A stretch of 7,436 nt of DNA from DASRSS01 sp035656335 (GTDB lineage Bacteria; Actinomycetota; Actinomycetes; Mycobacteriales; Jatrophihabitantaceae), in contig DASRSS010000095.1 in assembly GCA_035656335.1 (NCBI GenBank), positions 1-7,436 of the forward strand. The letters run 5' to 3'. A program made the position numbers and the translations under genes. Shown here piece after piece: positions 1-5,486 of this stretch (position 1 is its first letter; each line of letters opens with the position of its first letter). A model generated the notes under the pieces. That model made no database searches. It was not told the DNA's origin and was given only the letters and a program-made list of their open reading frames with translations.

Positions 1-180
1 CAGCGCGAGCGAGTCCGCTCCGCCGGAGCACGCGACCAGCACCCGCATCCCGCGCTGATCAAGAGCAGGTTGTGGCTGCCCCGGCGACCGCAACGCGCTG
101 TTGATCACGGGAGGTGTCAGGGCAGTGAGGAGCTCGCGGACGGCCCGGCGTACCGCGGCGACAGCCGGATCGGGCCCCAT
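1..180 (-). CDS. tilS: tRNA(Ile)-lysidine synthetase TilS, N-terminal 60 codons only
   Basis: TilS is the cytosolic ATP-dependent ligase that attaches lysine to C34 of the CAU-anticodon tRNA-Ile, so that the tRNA reads AUA and is charged with isoleucine. The visible protein starts MGPDPAVAAVRRAVRELL and reaches the PP-loop pyrophosphatase signature VACSGGADSLAL, with SGGADS at residues 52-57. This is the ATP-binding motif of the N-type PP-loop family. The start is ATG at 180-178. A G-rich stretch (GGGGGG, seven bases upstream) in the 17-base gap after the metallopeptidase gene could serve as the ribosome site, and the two genes are probably co-transcribed. Residues 19-44, between the first helix and the PP-loop strand, form a Pro/Gln-containing segment that looks longer than usual. 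The gene runs off the left edge, so the catalytic remainder and C-terminal tRNA-binding domain are not visible. Other PP-loop enzymes share SGGxDS; the TilS call rests on the N-terminal helix plus the gene neighbourhood. Confidence 0.5.
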   Translation of the reverse strand, partial: MGPDPAVAAVRRAVRELLTALTPPVINSALRSPGQPQPALDQRGMRVLVACSGGADSLAL

Positions 181-197
181 CAGCGCGCCCCCCGGGT

Positions 198-1244
198 TCA
201 GGCGTGGACGCGGGCGATCCACCGCTGCGGGTCCGCGATCTCGGCCCGGGTCGGCAGCGTCTCGCGCGAGGTCCACACCGCGTTGAAGTCGTCCACGCCG
301 ACGCGCTCGACGACGCTGCGCACGAACGCCGACCCATCCACGTACTGGCGGGTCTTGGCCTCCATGCCGAGCAACCTGCGCAGCAGCCGGTCCAGCGGGT
401 TGCCGCCGCGGCGCCGGCGCGCCGCGAAGCGCTGCTCGATCGCGTGCTGCGTCGGGATCACCGAGCGGTCCACCGCGTTCATCACGTACTCGGCGTGGCC
501 CTCGACCAAGGACATGAACGCGGTCAGCCGGTCCAGGATCGCGCGCTGCTCGGGCGTCGCGAGCGCGGCCATCAGCCCCTCCGCGTCGCCGTTGCCGCGC
601 ACCGTCCGGCCGAGCTCGCCCAGGGCAGTGGTGAGCCGGTGCCGCAACGCCGCCGGATCGGTCTCCATCGCGTCGGTGAGCGCGGTGATCTCGTCCACCA
701 TGTGCTGGCGCAGCCACGGCACCGCGGTGAACTGCACGCGGTGGGTGACCTCGTGCAGGCAGACCCAGAGCCGGAAGTCGGACGGGTCCACCTTCAGCGA
801 CCGCTCGACGGCGACCAGGTTCGGCGCGACGAGCAGCAGCTGCCCGTTCGGGCGGTCGAAGAACTCGAACTGGCCGAGCACCTTGCCGGACAGGAAGCCC
901 AGCACCGCGCCGACCTGCGCGCCGGTGACCCGTCCACCGATGCGCTCGCCGACCTGGCCGAGCGGGTGCTCCGAGCGCAGCCGCTCCACGATCGGCGCGA
1001 GCACCACGCGCATGCCGCCGGCGTTCGCGTCGATCCAGGCCGGGCGGTCCACGACCCGCGTCGCGGCCGTGACCTGCGGCTCGGCCAGCCGGGTCAGCTC
1101 GGCGACGTGGTCGGCCGCACGGGCCGCGCTGTGATACAGCTCGTTGACGGTGCGGTCGGCGCTCGCGCGGGACACGCTCGGCGGCGCCGGGCTCAGCCGG
1201 CGTCCGACCTGCGCGGCGACGTCCCAGTCGATCAGCCCGGCCAT
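198..1244 (-). CDS. Zinc-dependent metallopeptidase, DUF2342 (zincin-like, F420-associated family)
   Basis: This 348-residue protein carries the zinc-binding motif HEVTH at residues 164-168, inside WVCLHEVTHRVQF. A conserved EGHAEYVM segment at 248-255 probably supplies the third zinc ligand. The segment GAVLGFLSGKVLGQFEFF (112-129) is typical of the actinobacterial DUF2342 family, and the length is normal. No signal peptide or membrane segment is visible, so it should be cytosolic. Family knowledge: these proteins are catalogued as coenzyme-F420-biosynthesis-associated from co-occurrence with F420 genes, but substrate and role are unproven. A basic run (residues 273-279, AARRRRG) precedes a leucine/arginine-rich C-terminal stretch. 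The ATG at 1244-1242 gives the expected N-terminus (MAGLIDWDVAAQ). Just upstream lies TAGGGT, which can be read either as a -10 element for a leaderless mRNA or as a weak AGGG ribosome site. The gene leads into tilS after 17 bases, probably as one operon. Confidence 0.5.
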   Translation of the reverse strand: MAGLIDWDVAAQVGRRLSPAPPSVSRASADRTVNELYHSAARAADHVAELTRLAEPQVTAATRVVDRPAWIDANAGGMRVVLAPIVERLRSEHPLGQVGERIGGRVTGAQVGAVLGFLSGKVLGQFEFFDRPNGQLLLVAPNLVAVERSLKVDPSDFRLWVCLHEVTHRVQFTAVPWLRQHMVDEITALTDAMETDPAALRHRLTTALGELGRTVRGNGDAEGLMAALATPEQRAILDRLTAFMSLVEGHAEYVMNAVDRSVIPTQHAIEQRFAARRRRGGNPLDRLLRRLLGMEAKTRQYVDGSAFVRSVVERVGVDDFNAVWTSRETLPTRAEIADPQRWIARVHA

Positions 1245-1250
1245 CCTTCG

Positions 1251-1256
1251 ACCCTA
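1251..1256 (-). promoter_or_regulatory. Candidate -10 element for the DUF2342-tilS unit
   Basis: On the minus strand TAGGGT fits the actinobacterial -10 pattern TANNNT and ends six bases before the ATG of the metallopeptidase gene. This would place transcription start at or next to the start codon. No convincing -35 hexamer lies at 16-19 bases upstream. The same bases contain AGGG and could instead be a weak Shine-Dalgarno site, so the call is tentative. Confidence 0.5.
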
Positions 1257-1267
1257 ACTGCTTCGCT

Positions 1268-1335
1268 CGAGTGGCGCGTCACCCGCGCGAGTGGCGCGAA
1301 TTTTCGCGCCACTCGGTACCCGCACGCGCCACTCG
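1268..1335. repeat. Nested double inverted repeat (four copies of CGAGTGGCGCG)
   Basis: The gap between dacB and the DUF2342 gene contains the unit CGAGTGGCGCG twice in direct orientation (from 1268 and 1288). Its reverse complement then occurs twice (ending at 1315 and 1335). The outer pair (1268-1279 with 1324-1335) is a perfect 12-base match, and the inner pair (1288-1300 with 1303-1315) a perfect 13-base match. The arrangement A-B-B'-A', with A nearly equal to B, allows several alternative hairpins. It fills most of the intergenic space. It may be a dispersed intergenic repeat of this genome or a strong terminator; the sequence does not decide. Confidence 0.5.
1288..1315 (-). terminator. 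Probable hairpin terminator downstream of dacB
   Basis: The inner palindrome is a perfect 13-base-pair stem with a two-base centre (effectively four unpaired bases in RNA), rich in GC. It lies about 30 bases past the dacB stop codon in the direction of dacB transcription. There is no T-run after it, so it would be a U-less hairpin of the kind often proposed in actinobacteria. Because the palindrome is symmetric it would fold on either strand. Confidence 0.5.
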
Positions 1336-1345
1336 GCAGGGGTGT

Positions 1346-2725
1346 TCACGAACATCCGCAGTGGGCCAGTGCGGTCACCACGCGGTCGAGGGCGGCGTCG
1401 GCCGCCGCTGTGGACGGCGCGCGGTCGGCGATGAACGCGAACGCGAGCAGCCGTCCGGACGAGTCGTGGACGACCCCTGCGAGCGACGAGACACCGGTCA
1501 GCGTGCCGGTCTTCGCGCGCACCGCCCCGGCCGCCGCGGCGCTGCCGCTGCCCGCGACGTAGCGGTCGGCCAGCGTGCCGGACCAGGCCGCGACCGGCAG
1601 CCCGGCGAGCACGTCGTGCAGCTCCGGACGCGCGGGGCCGGCGACGACACGCAGTAGATCGGTCAGCGTCACGGGCGAGATGCGGTCACTGGCGGCGAGC
1701 CCGCTGCCGTCCACCATCCCGGCTCCGACCCGCACGCCGAGCCGCGCCAGCGTCGCGCGGATCGCGGCGGCGCCGCCGGTGAACGAGGCTGGTTGGCCTG
1801 CCGCGATCGCCACCTGCCGGGCGAGCACCTCGGCGATCACGTTGTCCGACTGCTGCAGCATCTGTTCGACCAGCTCGTCCAGCGGCGCGGAGCGGACCGT
1901 GGCCAGGGTGCGTGCGCCGGCAGGAGCCGTCCCGCGCGTTACCGCTGCCGACGGCGCGCCCAGCAGGCGGGCCAGCGCGTGGCCGGCGGCGAGGTCCGGC
2001 GTCGCGCTGCGGATCGTGTCGCCCGGCGCCGCGCGCCCGCCGTCGGCCATCATGGCGGTGATCGCGGAGGCGTAGTCGGACGGGACGTCCTCGGGCGCCC
2101 ACTGCGGAGCGACGTCCGGGCCGGTGAACAGCGAGTCGTCGACGACGATGCGGCGCACCGGCTCGTCCCGCAGCTGGTGCGCGAGGCTGCTGAGCCGCGC
2201 CGCGTCCGGGTACGCGCCCGGTTGCCCCGCCGCCGCCGCGGTGAGCGTCGGGTCGCCGCCGCCGACGAGCACGACCGTGCCGGGAGCCGAACCCGCGACG
2301 ACGGACGTGGAGAAGCGCTTCGTGGCCGGGTATACCGACAGCGCCGCGGCCGCGGTGAGCAGCTTCGCCGTGGACGCCGGTGCGGCGGCCCGGGAGCCGT
2401 CGTCGTCCAGCAGAACAGTGCCGTCCGCCACGTCCAGGACCCTGCCGATCACGTCACCGCCGAGCGCCGACGCACCCAGCGGACGCAGCAGCGCATGGGC
2501 GACCGCGGCCGGGGCCGGCGCCGGGGCGGTCGAGGGAGCCGGCCCGCTGGACGGGGCCGTGGTCGCCAGGGCGAGCGCGGCCGGCGGCGGTGTCGGGAGC
2601 GCGGACGCCGCCGCCGAGTGGTGGCGCAGCGCGTGCGTCTCGGCGTAGCCCGCGGCGCCCGCGCCGGCCATTAGCAGAAGGAGCATCGTCACGAACGCGG
2701 GAGTACGTAGCCGCGGTCCGATCAC
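1346..2725 (-). CDS. dacB: D-alanyl-D-alanine carboxypeptidase/endopeptidase, PBP4 type (peptidase S13)
   Basis: This is a low-molecular-mass penicillin-binding protein that trims or cleaves D-Ala-containing stem peptides of peptidoglycan outside the membrane. All three active-site motifs are present in order: SxxK as STAK at residues 118-121 (nucleophile S118), SxN as SDN at 293-295, and KTG at 405-407. DGSGLAASDRISP (339-351) is also characteristic. An N-terminal hydrophobic segment (about 10-27) acts as signal peptide or membrane anchor. It is followed by an Ala/Pro/Ser/Thr-rich linker (about 38-75) that would span the wall-proximal space. The 459-residue length is normal for actinobacterial members. 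The start is GTG at 2725-2723, giving MIGPRLRTP. No Shine-Dalgarno sequence precedes it, and a TAGTGT -10-like element ends eight bases upstream, so the mRNA may be leaderless. A later start at Met14 would shorten the signal region and is less likely. The C-terminus ends CGCS, two cysteines of unknown meaning. The gene diverges from ppa. Confidence 0.5.
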   Translation of the reverse strand: MIGPRLRTPAFVTMLLLLMAGAGAAGYAETHALRHHSAAASALPTPPPAALALATTAPSSGPAPSTAPAPAPAAVAHALLRPLGASALGGDVIGRVLDVADGTVLLDDDGSRAAAPASTAKLLTAAAALSVYPATKRFSTSVVAGSAPGTVVLVGGGDPTLTAAAAGQPGAYPDAARLSSLAHQLRDEPVRRIVVDDSLFTGPDVAPQWAPEDVPSDYASAITAMMADGGRAAPGDTIRSATPDLAAGHALARLLGAPSAAVTRGTAPAGARTLATVRSAPLDELVEQMLQQSDNVIAEVLARQVAIAAGQPASFTGGAAAIRATLARLGVRVGAGMVDGSGLAASDRISPVTLTDLLRVVAGPARPELHDVLAGLPVAAWSGTLADRYVAGSGSAAAAGAVRAKTGTLTGVSSLAGVVHDSSGRLLAFAFIADRAPSTAAADAALDRVVTALAHCGCS

Positions 2726-2733
2726 GATCAGTC

Positions 2734-2739
2734 ACACTA
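2734..2739 (-). promoter_or_regulatory. Candidate -10 element of dacB (leaderless start)
   Basis: TAGTGT on the minus strand matches TANNNT and ends eight bases before the GTG start of dacB, which has no Shine-Dalgarno sequence. Together these point to a leaderless or nearly leaderless transcript. No recognisable -35 hexamer is present. Confidence 0.5.
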
Positions 2740-2784
2740 GTTGTCGAGTATCCGGGCCCGGTCTGATTCGGTCCGCCACCAGTC

Positions 2785-2790
2785 GAGGAG
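2785..2790 (+). promoter_or_regulatory. Ribosome binding site fixing the ppa start
   Basis: GAGGAG ends seven bases before the GTG at 2798. This decides the start: an upstream in-frame start at 2741 would add 19 residues that do not look like the family and would lie in the promoter gap. It is the only strong Shine-Dalgarno sequence ahead of a complete gene in this window. Confidence 0.5.
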
Positions 2791-2797
2791 AAGCATC

Positions 2798-3304
2798 GTG
2801 GAGCCGTTCGACGTCCTCATCGAGATCCCGCGCGGGAGCCGCAACAAGTACGAGGTCGACCACGAGAGCGGGCGCATGCGGCTGGACCGGACCCTCTTCA
2901 CGTCCACCCAGTACCCGGCCGACTACGGCTACATCGAGGGCACCCTCGGCGCGGACGGCGACCCGCTGGACGCGCTGGTGCTGATGCACGGCGACCCGCT
3001 CTACCCCGGCGTGCTGGTGTGCTGTCGCGCGATCGGCATGTTCCGGATGACGGACGAGGCCGGCGGCGACGACAAGGTGCTGGCCGTGCCGGCGACGGAC
3101 CCGCGGCTGGAGCACCTGCGCGACATCCACCACGTCCCGGAGTTCGACCGCCTCGAGATCCAGCACTTCTTCGAGGTATACAAGGACCTGGAGCCCGGCA
3201 AGAGCGTCGAGGGCGCGGAGTGGGTCGGTCGCACCGAGGCCGAGGCCGAGATCGCCGCGTCCCGCAAGCGCCTGGCCGACCACCCGGAGCTCGCCAAGCA
3301 CTGA
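2798..3304 (+). CDS. ppa: Inorganic pyrophosphatase, family I (soluble)
   Basis: It hydrolyses pyrophosphate to two phosphates in the cytosol with Mg2+, pulling biosynthetic reactions forward. The 168-residue protein matches the short bacterial family I enzymes end to end: EIPRGSRNKYEVDH at residues 9-22, DRTLF and YPADYGYIEGTLG (30-51), the signature DGDPLDAL at 53-60 with the metal-binding aspartates, DDKVL (91-95) and a YKDLEPGK segment near the C-terminus. The start is GTG with a strong GAGGAG site. As I recall the Mycobacterium tuberculosis enzyme, two unusual active-site histidines, His21 and His86, affect its metal and substrate behaviour. Here the first is kept (H22), but the second position reads FRMTDEAGGDD, with Ala88 in its place. 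It diverges from dacB and is followed 46 bases later by the SDR operon, which has its own promoter, so ppa is probably monocistronic. Confidence 0.5.
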   Translation: MEPFDVLIEIPRGSRNKYEVDHESGRMRLDRTLFTSTQYPADYGYIEGTLGADGDPLDALVLMHGDPLYPGVLVCCRAIGMFRMTDEAGGDDKVLAVPATDPRLEHLRDIHHVPEFDRLEIQHFFEVYKDLEPGKSVEGAEWVGRTEAEAEIAASRKRLADHPELAKH

Positions 3305-3316
3305 GGTTCACCTATG

Positions 3317-3334
3317 GCGAACAGATGTGTTCGC
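3317..3334. promoter_or_regulatory. Palindromic operator upstream of the SDR-CMD-TetR operon
   Basis: GCGAACA-GATG-TGTTCGC is a perfect 7+7 palindrome with a four-base centre, 18 bases long. That is a usual size for TetR-family operators. It lies in the promoter spacer just before the -10 element (3338-3343), where a bound repressor would block RNA polymerase. The core CGAACA-N4-TGTTCG recurs once more in the window, upstream of the esterase gene. The likely ligand is the TetR protein encoded third in this operon. An SOS/LexA box is excluded because the CGAAC and GTTCG half-sites are six bases apart rather than four. Confidence 0.5.
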
Positions 3335-3337
3335 AGA

Positions 3338-3343
3338 TAGTCT
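3338..3343 (+). promoter_or_regulatory. Candidate -10 element of the SDR operon (leaderless start)
   Basis: TAGTCT fits TANNNT and ends seven bases before the ATG at 3351, the spacing expected if transcription begins at the A of the start codon. There is no Shine-Dalgarno sequence. GATAGT, two bases earlier, is an alternative hexamer. No good -35 hexamer is visible, and the palindrome 3317-3334 occupies the spacer. Confidence 0.5.
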
Positions 3344-3350
3344 GCGCCGC

Positions 3351-4220
3351 ATGCGCCGACCTGACTTCGCCTCGCTCGCCGGGCGCCGCGTGTTCATCAC
3401 CGGCGCCGCCAGCGGGATCGGACGCGCCCTGGCCGTGGCCGCGGCGGCCGACGGTGCCGAGGTGTTCCTGACCGACATCAACGCGGTGCAGCTGGCCGAA
3501 GTCGCCGCCGGGATCGAGAAGTCCGGCGGACGGGTCGGCTGCGCGAAGGCCGCGGACATCGCGTCCTACGAGCAGGTCCGCGCGCTCGCGGACGAGATCC
3601 ATGCCGACGGCACGAGCATGGATTTGGTTATGAACGTGGCGGGCATCGCGATCTGGGGCACCGTCGAGAACCTCGAGCACCGGCAGTGGCAGCGCACGGT
3701 GGACATCAACCTGATGGGACCGATCCACGTGATCGAGTGCTTCGTCCCGCCGATGATCACGGCACGGCGCGGCGGGCATCTGGTGAACGTCTCGTCCGCA
3801 GCCGGACTGATCGGCATCCCGTGGCACGCGGCCTACAGCGCGAGCAAGTTCGGCATCCGCGGGGTGTCCGAGGTGCTGCGCTTCGACCTGTACCGGCACG
3901 GCATCGGAGTCAGCGTGGTCTGCCCGGGCGCCGTCGACACCGGGCTCACGGAGACGATCGAGGTGGCCGGCGTGGACACGTCCTCGCCGCAGTTCGGACG
4001 GCTCCGCGCGCGGTTCCGCAAGCACGCCGCGAGCCCGGAGCAGGCCGCGCGCACGATCCTCACCGGCGTGCGCCGCAACCGCTACCTGATCTACACGTCC
4101 TGGGACATTCGCGCGATCCACGAGATCCAGAACCACGTGCAGCCGCTCTACGTGCTGATCATGCGCGCGGTCAACCGGATCGCGAACAAGGCCATGCCGA
4201 TGCCGAAGCCGACGCGATGA
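3351..4220 (+). CDS. Short-chain dehydrogenase/reductase (classical SDR)
   Basis: This is an NAD(P)-dependent oxidoreductase of 289 residues acting on an unknown alcohol or carbonyl substrate. Visible elements are the Rossmann glycine motif TGAASGIG (17-24), an acidic residue D42 after the second strand (favouring NAD over NADP), NVAG (95-98), the structural N120, the catalytic serine in NVSSAAG (S149), and the catalytic YSASK (Y162, K166). CPGAVDTGL (191-199) follows as expected. The last ~45 residues, ending in a basic PMPKPTR tail, extend beyond the core fold and may help membrane association or oligomerisation. I chose ATG 3351 over the in-frame GTG at 3327, because the GTG lies inside the palindromic operator and upstream of the -10 element. 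The stop codon overlaps the next ATG (ATGA), so the operon is translationally coupled. The substrate cannot be named from sequence. Confidence 0.5.
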   Translation: MRRPDFASLAGRRVFITGAASGIGRALAVAAAADGAEVFLTDINAVQLAEVAAGIEKSGGRVGCAKAADIASYEQVRALADEIHADGTSMDLVMNVAGIAIWGTVENLEHRQWQRTVDINLMGPIHVIECFVPPMITARRGGHLVNVSSAAGLIGIPWHAAYSASKFGIRGVSEVLRFDLYRHGIGVSVVCPGAVDTGLTETIEVAGVDTSSPQFGRLRARFRKHAASPEQAARTILTGVRRNRYLIYTSWDIRAIHEIQNHVQPLYVLIMRAVNRIANKAMPMPKPTR

Positions 4221-4756
4221 GCGCGCCCCGCATCTCACCGGGCACGCTGCGCACGGCCGGACCGTTCGCGTGGACGTTCTCCCAATTGGCCGGTCGGGTC
4301 ACGGGGACGAACCCGCCGAACCTGTTCCTCACGATGGGCCGCGCGCACAAGCTGTTCCGCGGCTGGCTGCGCTTCGCCGGACGGCTCATGCCGGGCGGCC
4401 GGTTGCCACGCCGCGACACCGAACTGGTCATCCTGCGCGTGGCGCACCTGCGCGGCTGCGAGTACGAGTTCACGCACCACGTGAAGCTCGGCAAGCGTGC
4501 CGGCGTGGGTGGCGCGGACGTCGCGCGCGTCCAGCAGGGACCGTCCGCGGACGGCTGGACGGACCGCGAGCGGAGCCTGCTGGCGGCCGTGGATGAGCTG
4601 CACGCGACACAGGACCTGACCGATCCGACGTGGGCGCGCGTGCGCGAACACCTGGACGAACAAAGGGCAATCGAGTTCGTGTTGCTCGTGGCGCACTACG
4701 AGATGCTGGCGACGTTCATCGGCACGCTGCGCATCGAAACCGACCGGCACCGATGA
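4217..4756 (+). CDS. Carboxymuconolactone decarboxylase/AhpD-like family protein
   Basis: This 179-residue, mostly helical protein has the AhpD/CMD core. RRDTELVILRVAHLRGCEYEFTHHVKLGKRAGV (residues 65-97) is the signature helix-loop-helix region, and FVLLVAHYEMLATFIGTLRIE (154-174) matches the last core helix. Relative to AhpD, the catalytic Glu (E69), first Cys (C81) and His (H88) fall at the same spacings, but the second Cys of CxxC is replaced by Glu (E84). Without the CxxC pair it should not work as a thiol peroxidase reductant. It more likely acts as a lyase/hydratase-like enzyme or in another unknown role. It overlaps the SDR stop by ATGA and itself overlaps the TetR start by ATGA, so all three are made together. 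CMD-like proteins are often found beside SDR genes in actinobacteria, commonly in catabolic or detoxification contexts; that link is contextual only. Confidence 0.5.
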   Translation: MSAPRISPGTLRTAGPFAWTFSQLAGRVTGTNPPNLFLTMGRAHKLFRGWLRFAGRLMPGGRLPRRDTELVILRVAHLRGCEYEFTHHVKLGKRAGVGGADVARVQQGPSADGWTDRERSLLAAVDELHATQDLTDPTWARVREHLDEQRAIEFVLLVAHYEMLATFIGTLRIETDRHR

Positions 4757-5418
4757 CGAAGCGGACGACGTCCACGGCCAAGGCGGTCACACCCGCGAGC
4801 GAGAACGCCCCGAGCGGCAAGGCGTTGCCGCGCGGCCGGCACAAGCTCAGCCGCGAGGAGGTGACCGGCGCGCAGCGGGCGCGGATGCTGCGCGCGATGG
4901 CCGAGGCGATGGCCGAGCGCGGTTACGTCGCCACGCCCGTCGCGGAGATCATCCGGCGCGCCGGCGTCTCGCGCGAGACGTTCTACCAGCAGTTCGCGTC
5001 CAAGCAGGACTGCTTCCTCGCCGGCCTCGAGCAGGCGATCGACGGCCTGCGCGCCGCGATGGGCGAGGCGCTGCGCGGCGACGGCGAACCGGTGGAGCGC
5101 TTCGACCGGCTGCTCGGCATCTACCTGAACGCGCTCGCTAACGACCCGGCGGCGGCGCGGCTGTTCCTGATCGAGATCTACGCGGCCGGGCCGGACGTGG
5201 CGCGGCGGCGGGCGGAGTTGCAGCAGCAGTTCCTGGACGGCCTGGTGAGCGTGTTCGGTGTCCGCACCGAGCGCGGCCGGTTCGCCTGCCAGGCGCTGCT
5301 GGCCGCGATCGTCGCGCTGGCGACGAACGCGATCGCGGCAGGCGACGTGGCCGCGCTGCGTGCACTGCGCGCCCCGCTGGTGGAGCTGGCCCGAACCGGC
5401 CTGCGCTCGGCCCCGTAG
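4753..5418 (+). CDS. TetR/AcrR family transcriptional regulator
   Basis: This is a 221-residue one-component regulator. A basic, probably disordered N-terminal extension (1-32, ending LPRGRHKLS) precedes the TetR_N DNA-binding domain at about 38-90. The helix-turn-helix reads VAEIIRRAGVSRETFYQQFASKQDCF (63-88), with the usual turn AGVSRETFY. Residues 95-221 form the alpha-helical ligand-binding and dimerisation domain, whose effector cannot be predicted. The start is ATG, overlapping the stop of the CMD gene by four bases; no other start is needed. As last gene of the SDR operon it is presumably autoregulated. It is the only transcription factor in the window and the obvious candidate to bind the matched palindromes at 3317-3334 and 6849-6866, which would put both its own operon and the convergent esterase under its control. 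This assignment is inferred from position and symmetry, not demonstrated. Confidence 0.5.
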   Translation: MTKRTTSTAKAVTPASENAPSGKALPRGRHKLSREEVTGAQRARMLRAMAEAMAERGYVATPVAEIIRRAGVSRETFYQQFASKQDCFLAGLEQAIDGLRAAMGEALRGDGEPVERFDRLLGIYLNALANDPAAARLFLIEIYAAGPDVARRRAELQQQFLDGLVSVFGVRTERGRFACQALLAAIVALATNAIAAGDVAALRALRAPLVELARTGLRSAP

Positions 5419-5444
5419 CGCCGGCCCGCACTTGGCCCCGTAGC
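5409..5444. repeat. Direct repeat of GGCCCCGTAGC at the TetR stop codon
   Basis: The 11-base sequence GGCCCCGTAGC occurs at 5409-5419, where its TAG is the TetR stop codon, and again at 5434-5444. A partly inverted third copy (CGGGGCC) lies in the right arm of the hairpin at 5475-5486. This suggests that the 3' end of the regulator gene abuts or has been extended by a small repeated sequence. Confidence 0.5.
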
Positions 5445-5486
5445 CGCTGCGACACGCCGCGGAACCGCCTGCTCCGGGGCCAAGTG
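5429..5486. terminator. Probable bidirectional terminator between TetR and esterase genes
   Basis: Perfect 12-base arms, CACTTGGCCCCG (5429-5440) and CGGGGCCAAGTG (5475-5486), enclose 34 bases in the 68-base gap between convergent genes. The right arm directly abuts the esterase stop codon (5489-5487). There is no T-run on either side. Position and symmetry fit termination of both units, though the long loop is atypical and the element could instead be a dispersed repeat. Confidence 0.5.

Larger units (their letters stand above)
2726..2797. promoter_or_regulatory. Divergent promoter region between dacB and ppa
   Basis: These 72 bases separate the two divergent start codons and must hold both promoters unless transcription enters from elsewhere. 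Leftward, TAGTGT (2739-2734) is a good -10 for dacB. Rightward, TTGTCG at 2741-2746 followed after 17 bases by TGATTC is a weak -35/-10 pair for ppa. I see no clear operator; GGGCCC (2754-2759) is a short palindrome only. Confidence 0.5.

Noticed and set aside
1268..1335. CRISPR array or tRNA-like structure
   Set aside because: The four units are in inverted pairs with irregular short gaps and there are no spacers; no cloverleaf can be drawn from the segment.
1341..1353. Third operator copy (TGTTC-AC-GAACA) at the dacB stop codon
   Set aside because: The half-sites are in the opposite order with a two-base centre, and it lies at the end of a coding region far from any promoter.
204..1562. 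A 452-codon open frame on the plus strand opposite the metallopeptidase gene
   Set aside because: It is antisense to a gene with a clear HEVTH motif, runs through the inverted-repeat gap into dacB, and its composition is typical of a GC-rich shadow frame.
2741..2797. N-terminal extension of ppa from 2741
   Set aside because: The extra 19 residues do not match the family and lie in the promoter gap, while GTG 2798 has a well-placed GAGGAG site and gives the standard N-terminus.
3317..3334. SOS (LexA) box
   Set aside because: The half-sites look similar, but the LexA consensus has four bases between CGAAC and GTTCG; here there are six, in both copies, and no DNA-repair gene is nearby.
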